This document shows, piece after piece, positions 56,585-64,000 of a stretch of DNA of 64,000 nt. The position numbers and the translations under genes are program-made. The stretch covers positions 62,001 through 126,000 of the forward strand of contig NZ_LWEH01000091.1 of the NCBI RefSeq assembly GCF_001635455.1, given 5' to 3'. Origin of the DNA: Vibrio sp. HI00D65 (lineage in GTDB: Bacteria; Pseudomonadota; Gammaproteobacteria; Enterobacterales; Vibrionaceae). The notes below the pieces were generated by a model. The model was given only the letters and a program-made list of their open reading frames with translations. It was not told the DNA's origin and made no database searches. The first letter of the stretch is position 1. Every line of letters starts with the position of its first letter.

Positions 56585-57090
56585 AATAAATCTCCGTTTT
56601 AAGCTCTAAGGCAGATTAATACGTATTCGGTTAATAGTATGTATATGAAGTCATTTGTCATCATTTTATTGCCCTAACGAGTACTAAAATGAACTTTGTT
56701 AGCATTTTGGTGCAAAATTGAATCAATAAATACACAAAGCAGCTCACTCGATAACAAGTCTCCGTTCTATTCAAATCACTACGTATCAATAGTTCTCTTT
56801 AGTACTAGCGCGTAAACCATAACAAGCTGTCGATGATTTTCTAGTGGAAGAAAGGTTATTGGGTGTCGCACGTGATATTTGTTCCAACTATTTCGTTGTT
56901 GGAAATTCACTTTTTACTGATTTATCAAAGGTATTCGTACAGCCCGAGTTCACAAAACTGTTAATTGATCGGTACTACCTTGTACTAGTGCTGAGAACAT
57001 TGACCAGAACGTCTATAAATCACGCAGATTTGTCCTAAACTATTTAGCAAACAATAGTATTTCACTCCAACAGTTTATTGAGGATTTCCT
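56585..57090. other. Intergenic region without supported gene
   Basis: 506 bases. A GTG-started frame at 56844-57038 (64 residues) lacks a ribosome binding site and any recognisable motif, so it is not called. A short hairpin TTCCAAC/GTTGGAA (56882-56888 with 56898-56904) is followed by CACTTTTTAC; a small RNA cannot be excluded. Confidence 0.4.
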
Positions 57091-57957
57091 ATGTGGCAGG
57101 CCATTTCTCAACAGCTTTCAGACACACTTCTATTTAATTACCAGATTACCGAGCGCGTTAAAGTGCCGGGTGGTGATATAAATGATTGCTATATGATCAG
57201 CGACGGTAATGAACGTTACTTCGTAAAGGTTAATCAGCGAGAGTTTCTACCTAAGTTTGAGATTGAAGCTGAGAACCTTCGTTTATTAAGAGATACTTCC
57301 ACCGTCTACGTGCCTGAGCTGGTGCTGATTGGTAAAACTAAAGAGTGTTCATTTATCATTCTCAACTATCTGCCCACTAAACCACTTGAGACAGGCAACA
57401 ACAGTTACGACTTTGGTGTCCAGCTTGCCAAACTTCATCAATGGGGTGAGCAAAAAGAGTTTGGTTGTGACCAAGACAATTTCATCGGCAGCACACTTCA
57501 ACCAAATCCATGGCATAAAAAATGGGGCCGTTTCTTTTCAGAACAACGCATCGGATTCCAACTCCAGCTGCTAAAGGAGAAAGGCATCGAATTCGGGGAT
57601 ATTGACGACATTGTTGATATGGTGAACATGAGACTTGCTGGCCACAACCCTCGCCCTTCATTACTTCATGGTGATCTTTGGAACGGCAATGTAGCTAATT
57701 CGGCATTTGGTCCAATTTGCTACGATCCTGCTTGTTATTGGGGTGACCACGAATGCGATTTAGCGCTTACTGAATTGTTTCAAGGCTTCCCACCTGAGTT
57801 TTATGAAGGGTACCAAAGCGTCATGCCGCTTGACGTTGGCTATACTGATCGAAAAGACATTTACAACTTGTACCACCTTCTTAATCACTGTAATCAATTT
57901 GGCGGTGAATATCTGGCGCAAACAGAAGCGTGCATTCAGAAAATTCAGGCTGTGTAA
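57091..57957 (+). CDS. Fructosamine kinase family protein
   Basis: 288 residues. The APH-like kinase plan shows GGDINDCYMI at the nucleotide loop, LLHGDLWNGNV with catalytic Asp, and YDPACYWGDHECDLALTELFQGF with the metal-binding Asp. Matches the YniA/fructosamine-3-kinase family, which phosphorylates ketosamines formed by glycation so they fall off proteins. The substrate in Vibrio is not established. Single gene followed by a short CPXCG protein gene. Confidence 0.9.
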   Translation: MWQAISQQLSDTLLFNYQITERVKVPGGDINDCYMISDGNERYFVKVNQREFLPKFEIEAENLRLLRDTSTVYVPELVLIGKTKECSFIILNYLPTKPLETGNNSYDFGVQLAKLHQWGEQKEFGCDQDNFIGSTLQPNPWHKKWGRFFSEQRIGFQLQLLKEKGIEFGDIDDIVDMVNMRLAGHNPRPSLLHGDLWNGNVANSAFGPICYDPACYWGDHECDLALTELFQGFPPEFYEGYQSVMPLDVGYTDRKDIYNLYHLLNHCNQFGGEYLAQTEACIQKIQAV

Positions 57958-58015
57958 TACTTGTAACAATAGATAAGCAGTCAGATGGTATAAGTTAGCT
58001 TGAGGAGAATTTGTC

Positions 58016-58219
58016 ATGCAGAAATACACAGAGAAACACGTCTCCTGTCCCCATTGCGGGCACGGTATTAATATAACGCTCGACGCTTCTAATGGTAGCC
58101 AAGATTTTTACGACGATTGCCCTGCGTGTTGCAATGCCATTCATCTAGACATGCAAGTCGACGAAGTACGAGACAGAATCAATCTGTCGATCGATGCCGA
58201 CGATGAACAGGTGTTTTAA
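58016..58219 (+). CDS. CPXCG motif small zinc-ribbon protein
   Basis: 67 residues with two Cys pairs, SCPHCG at 10-15 and DCPACCN at 38-44, that together form a small zinc ribbon, followed by an acidic tail. This is the CPXCG family of short proteins common in Vibrio and Shewanella. TTGAGGAG lies just upstream of the ATG. Function unknown. It is 58 bases after the kinase gene and may be cotranscribed. Confidence 0.85.
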   Translation: MQKYTEKHVSCPHCGHGINITLDASNGSQDFYDDCPACCNAIHLDMQVDEVRDRINLSIDADDEQVF

Positions 58220-58242
58220 TCCACGATTATCACTGGTAACAA

Positions 58243-58279
58243 GATCAAAAAAGAGCACATAAGGTGCTCTTTTTTGATC
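58243..58279. terminator. Bidirectional terminator between CPXCG gene and ribE
   Basis: A 16-bp perfect stem (58243-58258 with 58264-58279), loop ATAAG, with internal A and T runs that work in both directions. Confidence 0.9.
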
Positions 58280-58322
58280 TAGCCATCTGCGTAAATCGAA
58301 CAACACAGATTGAGTGTGTTAG

Positions 58323-58931
58323 TTACTTCTGATTTGCTAGTACACGTTCCACAGTATCAACAATCGCTTGAGTTTGAGGATCAAACTCGATATTTACTTC
58401 GTCACCCACTTCGCGGCCACCAAATAGAGTGCGATTGAGGGTTTCTGGGATTAAATGTACAGAGAAACGGTTATTTTCCACTTCACCAATCGTTAGTGAG
58501 CAACCATCAACACCTATGTACCCTTTACTTAAAACATATTTCATTGATTTTTCTGGCAGTTCAAACCAAAGTGTGCGGTTGTTTTCCGTTTTGATGACTT
58601 CAACTAACTTAGCCATTAACGAAATGTGACCAGACATGCTGTGTCCGCCAATTTCGTCACCAAATTTCGCAGCACGCTCGACGTTCACTTTATCGCCGAC
58701 ATTTAGAGCACCTAAATTAGTTAAACGTAGTGTTGCTTGCATCAAGTCGAAAGAGATTTGGTTGCCTGAAATTTCTGTCACAGTTAGACAACAACCGTTG
58801 TGAGCAACAGAAGCGCCAATCGATAATCCCCCTACCATTTCATCTGCCAGTTCAATGGTATGAGTCTGAAATAACTCTTTTTTGTTGATAGCAACCAACG
58901 TTGCCATGCCTTGAACGATACCTGTAAACAT
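58323..58931 (-). CDS. ribE: Riboflavin synthase alpha subunit
   Basis: 202 residues from the ATG at 58931, 6 bases after AGGAAA; an upstream start adds MLNRKL but is not supported. The [10 protein letters not shown] start and the duplicated lumazine-binding halves, with NGCCLTV near 40 and DGCSLTI near 140, identify it. It dismutates two lumazines to riboflavin. Monocistronic; terminator at 58243-58279. Named ribE here, ribC in older E. coli usage. Confidence 0.95.
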   Translation of the reverse strand: MFTGIVQGMATLVAINKKELFQTHTIELADEMVGGLSIGASVAHNGCCLTVTEISGNQISFDLMQATLRLTNLGALNVGDKVNVERAAKFGDEIGGHSMSGHISLMAKLVEVIKTENNRTLWFELPEKSMKYVLSKGYIGVDGCSLTIGEVENNRFSVHLIPETLNRTLFGGREVGDEVNIEFDPQTQAIVDTVERVLANQK

Positions 58932-59063
58932 AAGTTTCCTATTTAGCATTTTACTGTAGCAGTTATTGTGACATTTCTTTATGATTCGTCCAATGGAAGC
59001 TGAACGATCAGTACCTCTGAATATTCATTCCGTCTCTTATTCCTTTCTCATCTGGAGTTATTT

Positions 59064-60434
59064 GTGCATCGTTACAAAGAAGAAGCCTCAAATCTGATCA
59101 AACTTGCGACGCCAGTATTGATCGCATCTATCGCACAAACCGGCATGAGCTTCGTTGATACTGTTATGGCCGGTGGCGTCAGTGCTATCGATATGGCAGC
59201 AGTATCAATCGCGGCAAGTATCTGGCTTCCTTCAATTTTGTTTGGTGTTGGGTTACTTATGGCGTTAGTGCCTGTGGTCGCACAGCTGAATGGCTCTGGC
59301 CGCCAAGTTAAGATTCCTTTTGAGATTCAGCAAGGTGTATTCCTAGCGCTTGTCCTTTCGTTTCCAATTATTGGAGTTCTCTTCCAAACTCAAGCCATTT
59401 TGCAACTGATGGATATTGAGACCTTAATGGCAGAAAAGACTATCGGCTATATGCATGCCGTGACGTTTGCGGTGCCAGCCTTCTTGTTGTTCCAAACCTT
59501 AAGAAGCTTTACCGATGGTATGTCTTTAACTAAGCCTGCAATGGTCATTGGTTTTATTGGCCTCTTATTAAACATACCGCTTAACTGGATGTTTGTTTAC
59601 GGTAAGCTTGGTGCACCAGCGCTTGGTGGTGTGGGTTGTGGCGTAGCAACAGCTATCGTTTATTGGATCATGTGTAGCTTACTGTTAACATATGTGGTGA
59701 CTTCTAAGCGCTTGGCTAAAATCAACATTTTCGGTCAATTACATAAACCTCAGTTAAAAGCTCAAGTTCGTTTATTCAAGCTAGGCTTCCCAGTCGCTGC
59801 AGCGCTTTTCTTTGAGGTGACACTGTTTGCGGTTGTTGCGCTATTGGTCGCTCCACTCGGCTCATTGATAGTAGCGGCACACCAAGTAGCGATTAACTTC
59901 TCTTCATTGGTGTTTATGATCCCTATGAGTATTGGTGCTGCGGTTAGTATTCGTGTTGGTCACAAGCTTGGTGAGAATAACACTGAAGGCGCTAAAATCG
60001 CGACTCACGTCGGTATCATTGTTGGCTTGGCAACAGCGTTTATCACAGCTGCACTAACCGTGTTGTTTAGAGAGCAAGTGTCACTTCTTTACACGGAAAA
60101 CACAGCTGTAATTACCATCGCAATGCAGCTCCTGATTTTTGCGGCGGTATACCAATGTACAGATGCAATTCAAGTCATCGCAGCGGGTGCACTTCGTGGC
60201 TATAAAGATATGCGTTCAATCTTCAATCGTACTTTTATTGCTTACTGGCTGCTGGGTCTACCGATTGGCTTCACCTTAGGGATGACGGATTGGATTGTTG
60301 AACCAATGGGCGCACACGGTTTCTGGATTGGCTTCATCGTTGGTTTGTCTTCGGCAGCGATTATGCTGGGTATGCGTTTGCACTGGATGCACAAACAAAG
60401 TGATGAAGTACAATTGGAATTCGGCTCTCGCTAA
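59064..60434 (+). CDS. norM: MATE family multidrug exporter NorM
   Basis: 456 residues, twelve membrane helices, closely matching Vibrio NorM as I recall it (MHRYKEEASNLIKLATPVLIAS, GGVSAIDMAAVSIAASIWLP, AAHQVAINFSSLVFMIPMSIGAAVSIRVG). It is an Na+-coupled exporter of cationic drugs and dyes. The start is GTG with GGAG 7 bases upstream. It is divergent from ribE, an order conserved in Vibrio. Confidence 0.95.
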   Translation: MHRYKEEASNLIKLATPVLIASIAQTGMSFVDTVMAGGVSAIDMAAVSIAASIWLPSILFGVGLLMALVPVVAQLNGSGRQVKIPFEIQQGVFLALVLSFPIIGVLFQTQAILQLMDIETLMAEKTIGYMHAVTFAVPAFLLFQTLRSFTDGMSLTKPAMVIGFIGLLLNIPLNWMFVYGKLGAPALGGVGCGVATAIVYWIMCSLLLTYVVTSKRLAKINIFGQLHKPQLKAQVRLFKLGFPVAAALFFEVTLFAVVALLVAPLGSLIVAAHQVAINFSSLVFMIPMSIGAAVSIRVGHKLGENNTEGAKIATHVGIIVGLATAFITAALTVLFREQVSLLYTENTAVITIAMQLLIFAAVYQCTDAIQVIAAGALRGYKDMRSIFNRTFIAYWLLGLPIGFTLGMTDWIVEPMGAHGFWIGFIVGLSSAAIMLGMRLHWMHKQSDEVQLEFGSR

Positions 60435-60462
60435 GCACTTCTTCTAAACAAGCTTATTAAAC

Positions 60463-60496
60463 AAGAGAGCTCTGATTATTAGAGCTCTTTTTTATT
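60463..60496 (+). terminator. Terminator after norM
   Basis: Stem AGAGCTCT (60466-60473) with AGAGCTCT (60481-60488), 7-base loop, then TTTTTTATT. Confidence 0.8.
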
Positions 60497-60568
60497 CCGT
60501 GTCCGCGTTTATGCCGTATCTAAAATAGTTATCAGTAGTGTTTGTTCGCGATGCTTATTCACAAGTGG

Positions 60569-61414
60569 TTAATAGTTACTTTTCTCTCTAACGAACCTTG
60601 CGAATTTGGGCTTACCATGTTGAGTGAAACCATTGTAACGGAAACTAATTTTACTACCGATTTCGGGCGGAAATAATCGCACCTCATCGGTGAAGCCAGT
60701 TCCAATGTAAAACTCCACACCATCTTCTGTGTGCACCAAAATTGAGCCCATCATCCCCTTATACTTGCCTGTTCCTGCTTTATAGCCAATAATGGTCGCT
60801 TCTGCATCGTGATGACGTTTGAGTTTTAGCAAGTCATTACTTCTACCCGCTTGATAACGACTGGTAATCTTACGAAGCATCAATCCCTCGCCTTGGCTAT
60901 CATCGACATTATCGAGTTGATGAAACAATGCCTCTTCGCTTGGAATTGGTGTGTGTTCCACATACCCAATATGTGGCTCGTTTATCACTCTTACCCAATG
61001 CAAGATGTTGTAGTAACGTTTCTGATAGTCGCCCGCTGCGCCAGGCATATCGAACAACATGAATTCGATCTCTTGCCACGCTTTATCACTTGGCTTGTGG
61101 TCTAAGACCGTTGTTTGGACTAAATGAAAATTGCCTCTTCCTGCCCACAGTTCTCCTTCTAAGTGAACATCCGGTAACTCTTTAACAAACCACTTCGGCG
61201 CATAAATTCGATTGCCATTTCGGGTATAAAGATGTTGGCCATCCCACAAAGCTCTAACTCCGTCCAGTTTTTCACTCGTCCAATATTCAGATACATCGAC
61301 GCCTTGCTTATAGGTATTGGCTAAAACCAATTGTTCAGCAGGCAGGTAAGAAGCATTAGAAGGGAACGCAGAAAATGCACACAGTGTTGCTATTGCCAAT
61401 CTGGTTAGCCTCAT
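60569..61414 (-). CDS. ligE: ATP-dependent DNA ligase LigE (periplasmic type)
   Basis: 281 residues. Signal peptide MRLTRLAIATLCAFSAFPSNA, then the adenylation motif EKLDGVRA with K49, motif III EFMLFDMP, motif IV EGLMLRK and motif V LLKLKRH, then a short OB domain. This is the minimal Lig E type seen in bacteria that take up DNA, probably sealing nicks in the periplasm. Roles in competence or biofilm DNA are proposed for the family. Single gene, divergent from the syp region. Confidence 0.92.
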   Translation of the reverse strand: MRLTRLAIATLCAFSAFPSNASYLPAEQLVLANTYKQGVDVSEYWTSEKLDGVRALWDGQHLYTRNGNRIYAPKWFVKELPDVHLEGELWAGRGNFHLVQTTVLDHKPSDKAWQEIEFMLFDMPGAAGDYQKRYYNILHWVRVINEPHIGYVEHTPIPSEEALFHQLDNVDDSQGEGLMLRKITSRYQAGRSNDLLKLKRHHDAEATIIGYKAGTGKYKGMMGSILVHTEDGVEFYIGTGFTDEVRLFPPEIGSKISFRYNGFTQHGKPKFARFVREKSNY

Positions 61415-61611
61415 TTCAATGTTCCTTTTGTGTCTTCGTCAGTTAACAATATTGAGCGCTGTGGTCAGCTCTATTTTCTATCCTAGGTGTTCTAGCCATT
61501 AATCATTCAAACTTTCAGTTAATATGCGATCAATATATCAGGCTTATTTATGGTTGCGTTTCATTCGCAAAATCAATTCTTTACAGCTCCCCAAAACCCA
61601 ACCTTTTTTAG

Positions 61612-61648
61612 TTCTCATATTGAGAAACGACTTTTCTCAATATGAAAC
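61612..61648. promoter_or_regulatory. Two SypG-type enhancer sites
   Basis: TTCTCATATTGAGAA (61612-61626) and TTCTCAATATGAAAC (61634-61648). Both match the SypG site as I recall it, TTCTCAnnnTGCDWN, except for A where C is expected. Centres are 22 bases apart, about two turns of the helix, and 57 to 79 bases upstream of the -24 element. Confidence 0.55.
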
Positions 61649-61696
61649 ACAAAACACACAATCATCTAAGTTATTGGATAATATAGGAAAAAAAGT

Positions 61697-61712
61697 TGGC
61701 ACATTCAGTGCT
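61697..61712 (+). promoter_or_regulatory. Sigma-54 promoter of sypA
   Basis: TGGCACATTCAGTGCT has TGGCAC and TGCT with GG and GC at exact 10-base spacing; the only miss is G for T before TGC. Transcription would start near 61723, just before the ribosome binding site. Confidence 0.75.
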
Positions 61713-61745
61713 TTGGTAAACTCAAGCAAACAAGGAGGTAAGACT

Positions 61746-62075
61746 ATGGAACTACGTAAGAATGACTTAAACACAACGACACTAACTCTTTCTATTTACG
61801 GTGACTTGGATGCCGCTGGCAGCCGCGATGCTCAAACTGACATTGATGATGTGATTTCAAACGATGGTCATCCTGAGATCGAGGTTGATTTCAGCCAGGT
61901 AGAGTTTTTGGATTCATCAGGTGTGGGCGCGATTGTTTACATGTTCAAACGCCTAACTGAGCGCGAACGTAACATGCGATTAGAAAACGTTTCAGGTCAA
62001 CCACTAGAAATGATGAATCTGCTACGAATTGGACACGCTATCCCTGTTAACTCAAAAAATCCTACAAATTCATAA
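61746..62075 (+). CDS. sypA: STAS domain protein SypA
   Basis: 109 residues from the ATG at 61746, directly after AAGGAGGT (61732-61739), the strongest ribosome binding site in this window. The STAS fold (5-100) carries the phospho-switch Ser in VEFLDSSGVGAIVYM. In V. fischeri SypA is phosphorylated and dephosphorylated by SypE and controls biofilm formation. The frame extends upstream to 61524, but that part overlaps promoter elements and is not coding. First gene of the syp operon. Confidence 0.92.
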   Translation: MELRKNDLNTTTLTLSIYGDLDAAGSRDAQTDIDDVISNDGHPEIEVDFSQVEFLDSSGVGAIVYMFKRLTERERNMRLENVSGQPLEMMNLLRIGHAIPVNSKNPTNS

Positions 62076-62140
62076 AGATCCACTAAGCTAAAAGTAACAA
62101 AAAATAATAATAAAAAGTTAAAAAAACAAAGGACGTTGGC

Positions 62141-62974
62141 ATGAATATAATCAAAAATTACATAGCCCTATCTCTCCTTGTTCTAGTTCTGGGTTGCACA
62201 AGCTACCCAGAACACGGCACCGGCGGGCTGGCCGAGAGTTATGATTCGATGAATTATCAGAACGCTGATTTTTCACCGATTATGCCTGATGAGCCTCTAG
62301 GTCCAGAACACGGATTACGATTTGACTGGCAACTCGCGAAACTTCATCTAGACGCTTTGATCCAAGAAGGAGCACGTTGGTGTTTTCCTGCTGCGGTTGT
62401 TCAAGCAATAGAGAAGCAAAATCGAATCGCACGAGAGCTACGAGGTGGACTACTACTTGATGCGGCAAACGATCTGATTATCCAAAGAAAACGTTTAAAC
62501 GAACTTGAACTCCAACTCGACTATGTAACTTCACAAGCTCGTTGTGAACCACCTAAAAACGAAAACCAATTCCATATGCAGTTGTCGATAATCCAACAAC
62601 TTTACGATCTACTTAATGTCGACAATCAATTTGCACACAACTCTATCGAAGTGAATCCTAAATACATGGGGAAGCTTGCCGAGGCGTCTTACATCTTAAA
62701 AGAAAACAAGTCTCTAGAGCTAATAGTTACAGGTCATGCTGATGCAACAGGCTCAGAAGAGTACAACGACGAACTCGCCCTAGGTCGAGCGAAACAAGTC
62801 GAGCGCTACCTCTCTATATTCGGTTTAAGCCCTAGCCGTATCAAAGCCGTTTCGGTGGGTCAAACTGTACCGCTTTTTGAAGGGGAATCTGAAGGAACAC
62901 GTTTAACTAATCGCCGAGTAAGTATCGAAGTTATCTCACCAGAAAATGCGGCTAAGATGGGAGGTGCACTATGA
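62141..62974 (+). CDS. sypB: OmpA domain lipoprotein SypB
   Basis: 277 residues. Lipoprotein signal MNIIKNYIALSLLVLVLGC with Cys at 19, a helical middle part, and a C-terminal OmpA-like peptidoglycan-binding domain with VTGHADATGSEEYNDELALGRAKQVE and TNRRVSIEV. In syp clusters the gene follows sypA and precedes the polysaccharide export gene. Probably links the export machinery to the cell wall. Its stop overlaps the sypC ATG (ATGA). Confidence 0.9.
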   Translation: MNIIKNYIALSLLVLVLGCTSYPEHGTGGLAESYDSMNYQNADFSPIMPDEPLGPEHGLRFDWQLAKLHLDALIQEGARWCFPAAVVQAIEKQNRIARELRGGLLLDAANDLIIQRKRLNELELQLDYVTSQARCEPPKNENQFHMQLSIIQQLYDLLNVDNQFAHNSIEVNPKYMGKLAEASYILKENKSLELIVTGHADATGSEEYNDELALGRAKQVERYLSIFGLSPSRIKAVSVGQTVPLFEGESEGTRLTNRRVSIEVISPENAAKMGGAL

Positions 62975-64000
62975 AATCAATAATCACCTTATTCATGATG
63001 TTCGCACTAAGCTTTTCAGCATTCTTACATGCGAACGACAAGTTTTCTGATGCCGTTCAGGTTGGTGACCTTATCCAAGTTAATGTTCCTGGTGAAACCA
63101 CATTAAACAAAGGCTTCCAAGTTGATAAGCGGGGCCGAATAAGGTTACCAGAGGTCGGTGCCGTATTGGTTGCGGGGTACGACAAACAGCAGTTAAATAA
63201 GGTGGTTTTAGAGGCGTTAGCAACCGCTTATAAAGATCTATCCAACGCCTCTGTGTATGTGAAAGAGCAGCAAATTATCATTGACGTTCAAGGTTATGTT
63301 CAACAACCTGGCGAATACACACTAGCTTTAGGTTCTAGTGTTCAAATCGCGCTTTATGCGGCCGGCGGTCCACGTCCTGGTGCTCAATTGGACAAGTTAA
63401 TCTTAAAGCGTGGCGCAGAACGTAAAGAGTTCAACTACAAGCGCTTTTTAGACTCTGGTGATGAAGCTAACTTACCAATACTTCAATCCCTTGACTCTTT
63501 GTTCGTACCAGCATCACCGCTCGTTGGTAATATTGAGCAGGAGTTTGACCCTGAAAAAGTGGGAAACTCTGGTGATAGTGCGGATTCTCGTAGTTCAATC
63601 AAAGTATTTGGTGAGGTGAACGCACCAGGGTCATTCACTTATAAAGAGAATACCGATCTTGTTGATGTGTTGATGCGTTCTGGCGGTGTAACTCGTTACG
63701 CAAGTGTTGAGCAAATCCGCGTAATTTCAAACAACACACCTACACTGTTTAACCTAAAGCGTTACTTAGATTCAGGCAATAAAAGCCTGCTGCCCGTTTT
63801 ACGTCCCGGTTCGACTATTTTTGTACCTAAACAAGAAGAAGAAATTAAGTCTGGCGCCAATATGGTTTACGTCATGGGTGAAGTTGCGGCACCAGGTGCA
63901 TTTGAAGGTAAAAAAGGCGCAACCTTCATGGATATTCTAGCAAATGCCGGCGGCCCTACTCGTTTTGCTGAATCACGCCAAATTCGCGTTATTAAAGCCG
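62971..64000 (+). CDS. sypC: Polysaccharide export protein SypC (3' end outside window)
   Basis: At least 343 residues, open to the right edge. Signal peptide MKSIITLFMMFALSFSAFLHA, then a polysaccharide export N-terminal domain (VGDLIQVNVPGE, GRIRLPEVGAV) and three SLBB repeats recognised by VQGYVQQPGEYTL, VFGEVNAPGSFTY and VMGEVAAPGAFEG. This is the outer-membrane Wza-like channel subunit of the syp system. The gene starts within the sypB stop (ATGA). The rest of the syp locus should continue beyond the window. Confidence 0.92.
   Translation, partial: MKSIITLFMMFALSFSAFLHANDKFSDAVQVGDLIQVNVPGETTLNKGFQVDKRGRIRLPEVGAVLVAGYDKQQLNKVVLEALATAYKDLSNASVYVKEQQIIIDVQGYVQQPGEYTLALGSSVQIALYAAGGPRPGAQLDKLILKRGAERKEFNYKRFLDSGDEANLPILQSLDSLFVPASPLVGNIEQEFDPEKVGNSGDSADSRSSIKVFGEVNAPGSFTYKENTDLVDVLMRSGGVTRYASVEQIRVISNNTPTLFNLKRYLDSGNKSLLPVLRPGSTIFVPKQEEEIKSGANMVYVMGEVAAPGAFEGKKGATFMDILANAGGPTRFAESRQIRVIKA

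Larger units (their letters stand above)
61415..61745. other. Control region of the syp operon
   Basis: 331 bases. Contains two TTCTCAnnnTG sites (61612-61626 and 61634-61648) and a sigma-54 promoter (61697-61712). A frame open from 61524 overlaps both and is not supported as coding, because the sypA start is fixed by a strong ribosome binding site. Confidence 0.65.

Noticed and set aside
57026..57035. Half palindrome TTTGTCC before the fructosamine kinase gene
   Set aside because: Only one arm matches and no sigma-54 promoter was seen nearby.
56844..57038. Possible 64-residue gene
   Set aside because: GTG start without ribosome binding site and no recognisable motif; likely chance frame.
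61524..61745. N-terminal extension of the sypA frame by 74 residues
   Set aside because: It covers the SypG-like sites and the sigma-54 promoter, and a strong AAGGAGGT is placed for the ATG at 61746.

Overview
The window is a piece of a Vibrio chromosome, most likely the larger one. Proteins such as Fnr, TtcA, YbiT, NagK and NorM read as close relatives of their Vibrio and enterobacterial counterparts, and the right edge opens a syp-type symbiosis/biofilm polysaccharide locus. The Splendidus clade or a relative is my guess for the species. No tRNA, rRNA, insertion sequence, prophage or CRISPR array was seen. Base composition looks even, so this reads as core genome with lineage-specific cargo.

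Layout. 1-8.2 kb holds the end of the cbb3 oxidase operon (ccoO'QP), its assembly genes (ccoH, ccoI, ccoS, a TauE-like membrane protein), then fnr, uspE and ttcA. 8.5-11 kb has a DUF2987 protein, a Bax-like glucosaminidase and a membrane protein. 11.3-16.4 kb is the polyamine transporter potABC with two tandem potD genes. 16.7 kb is a CobB sirtuin. 17.8-28 kb is a formate dehydrogenase cluster: fdhABC, the small Tat protein, a TorD-like chaperone, a large 4Fe-4S protein, DUF3305/DUF3306 and fdhD. 28.3-37.3 kb carries two chemoreceptors, YbiT and a paired membrane ATPase-like protein plus MscS channel. 37.6-46.2 kb is a histidine kinase and sigma-54 response regulator divergent from tupABC-mobA-mobB/moeA. 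46.4-49.5 kb has DUF2960, nagK, a DTW-domain tRNA modification enzyme and a fatty acid hydroxylase. 49.5-53.4 kb is a cysteine desulfidase/RidA/YheO-like regulator operon divergent from azlCD. 53.5-61.4 kb has a chemoreceptor, NlpC/P60 lipoprotein, DUF3802, fructosamine kinase, CPXCG protein, ribE, norM and periplasmic DNA ligase ligE. 61.5 kb to the end is sypA-sypB-sypC'.

Main finding. Four promoters with good sigma-54 -24/-12 elements serve the fdh operon (25499-25514, minus), DUF3305 (26821-26836, minus), fdhD (26997-27012, plus) and tupA (41241-41256, plus). Near them lies a repeated palindrome close to GGGACATTTTGTCCC, placed like an enhancer. The kinase and NtrC-family regulator genes sit directly beside the tup promoter. 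I infer one sigma-54 two-component regulon that ties tungstate uptake and pterin cofactor maturation to formate dehydrogenase. A separate sigma-54 promoter with SypG-like sites stands before sypA.

Other points: fnr carries an FNR box just before its own start; a membrane ATPase-like protein with Ala in place of the Walker A Lys is coupled to an MscS channel; and a nested palindrome with FNR-like sites lies between ridA and azlC.
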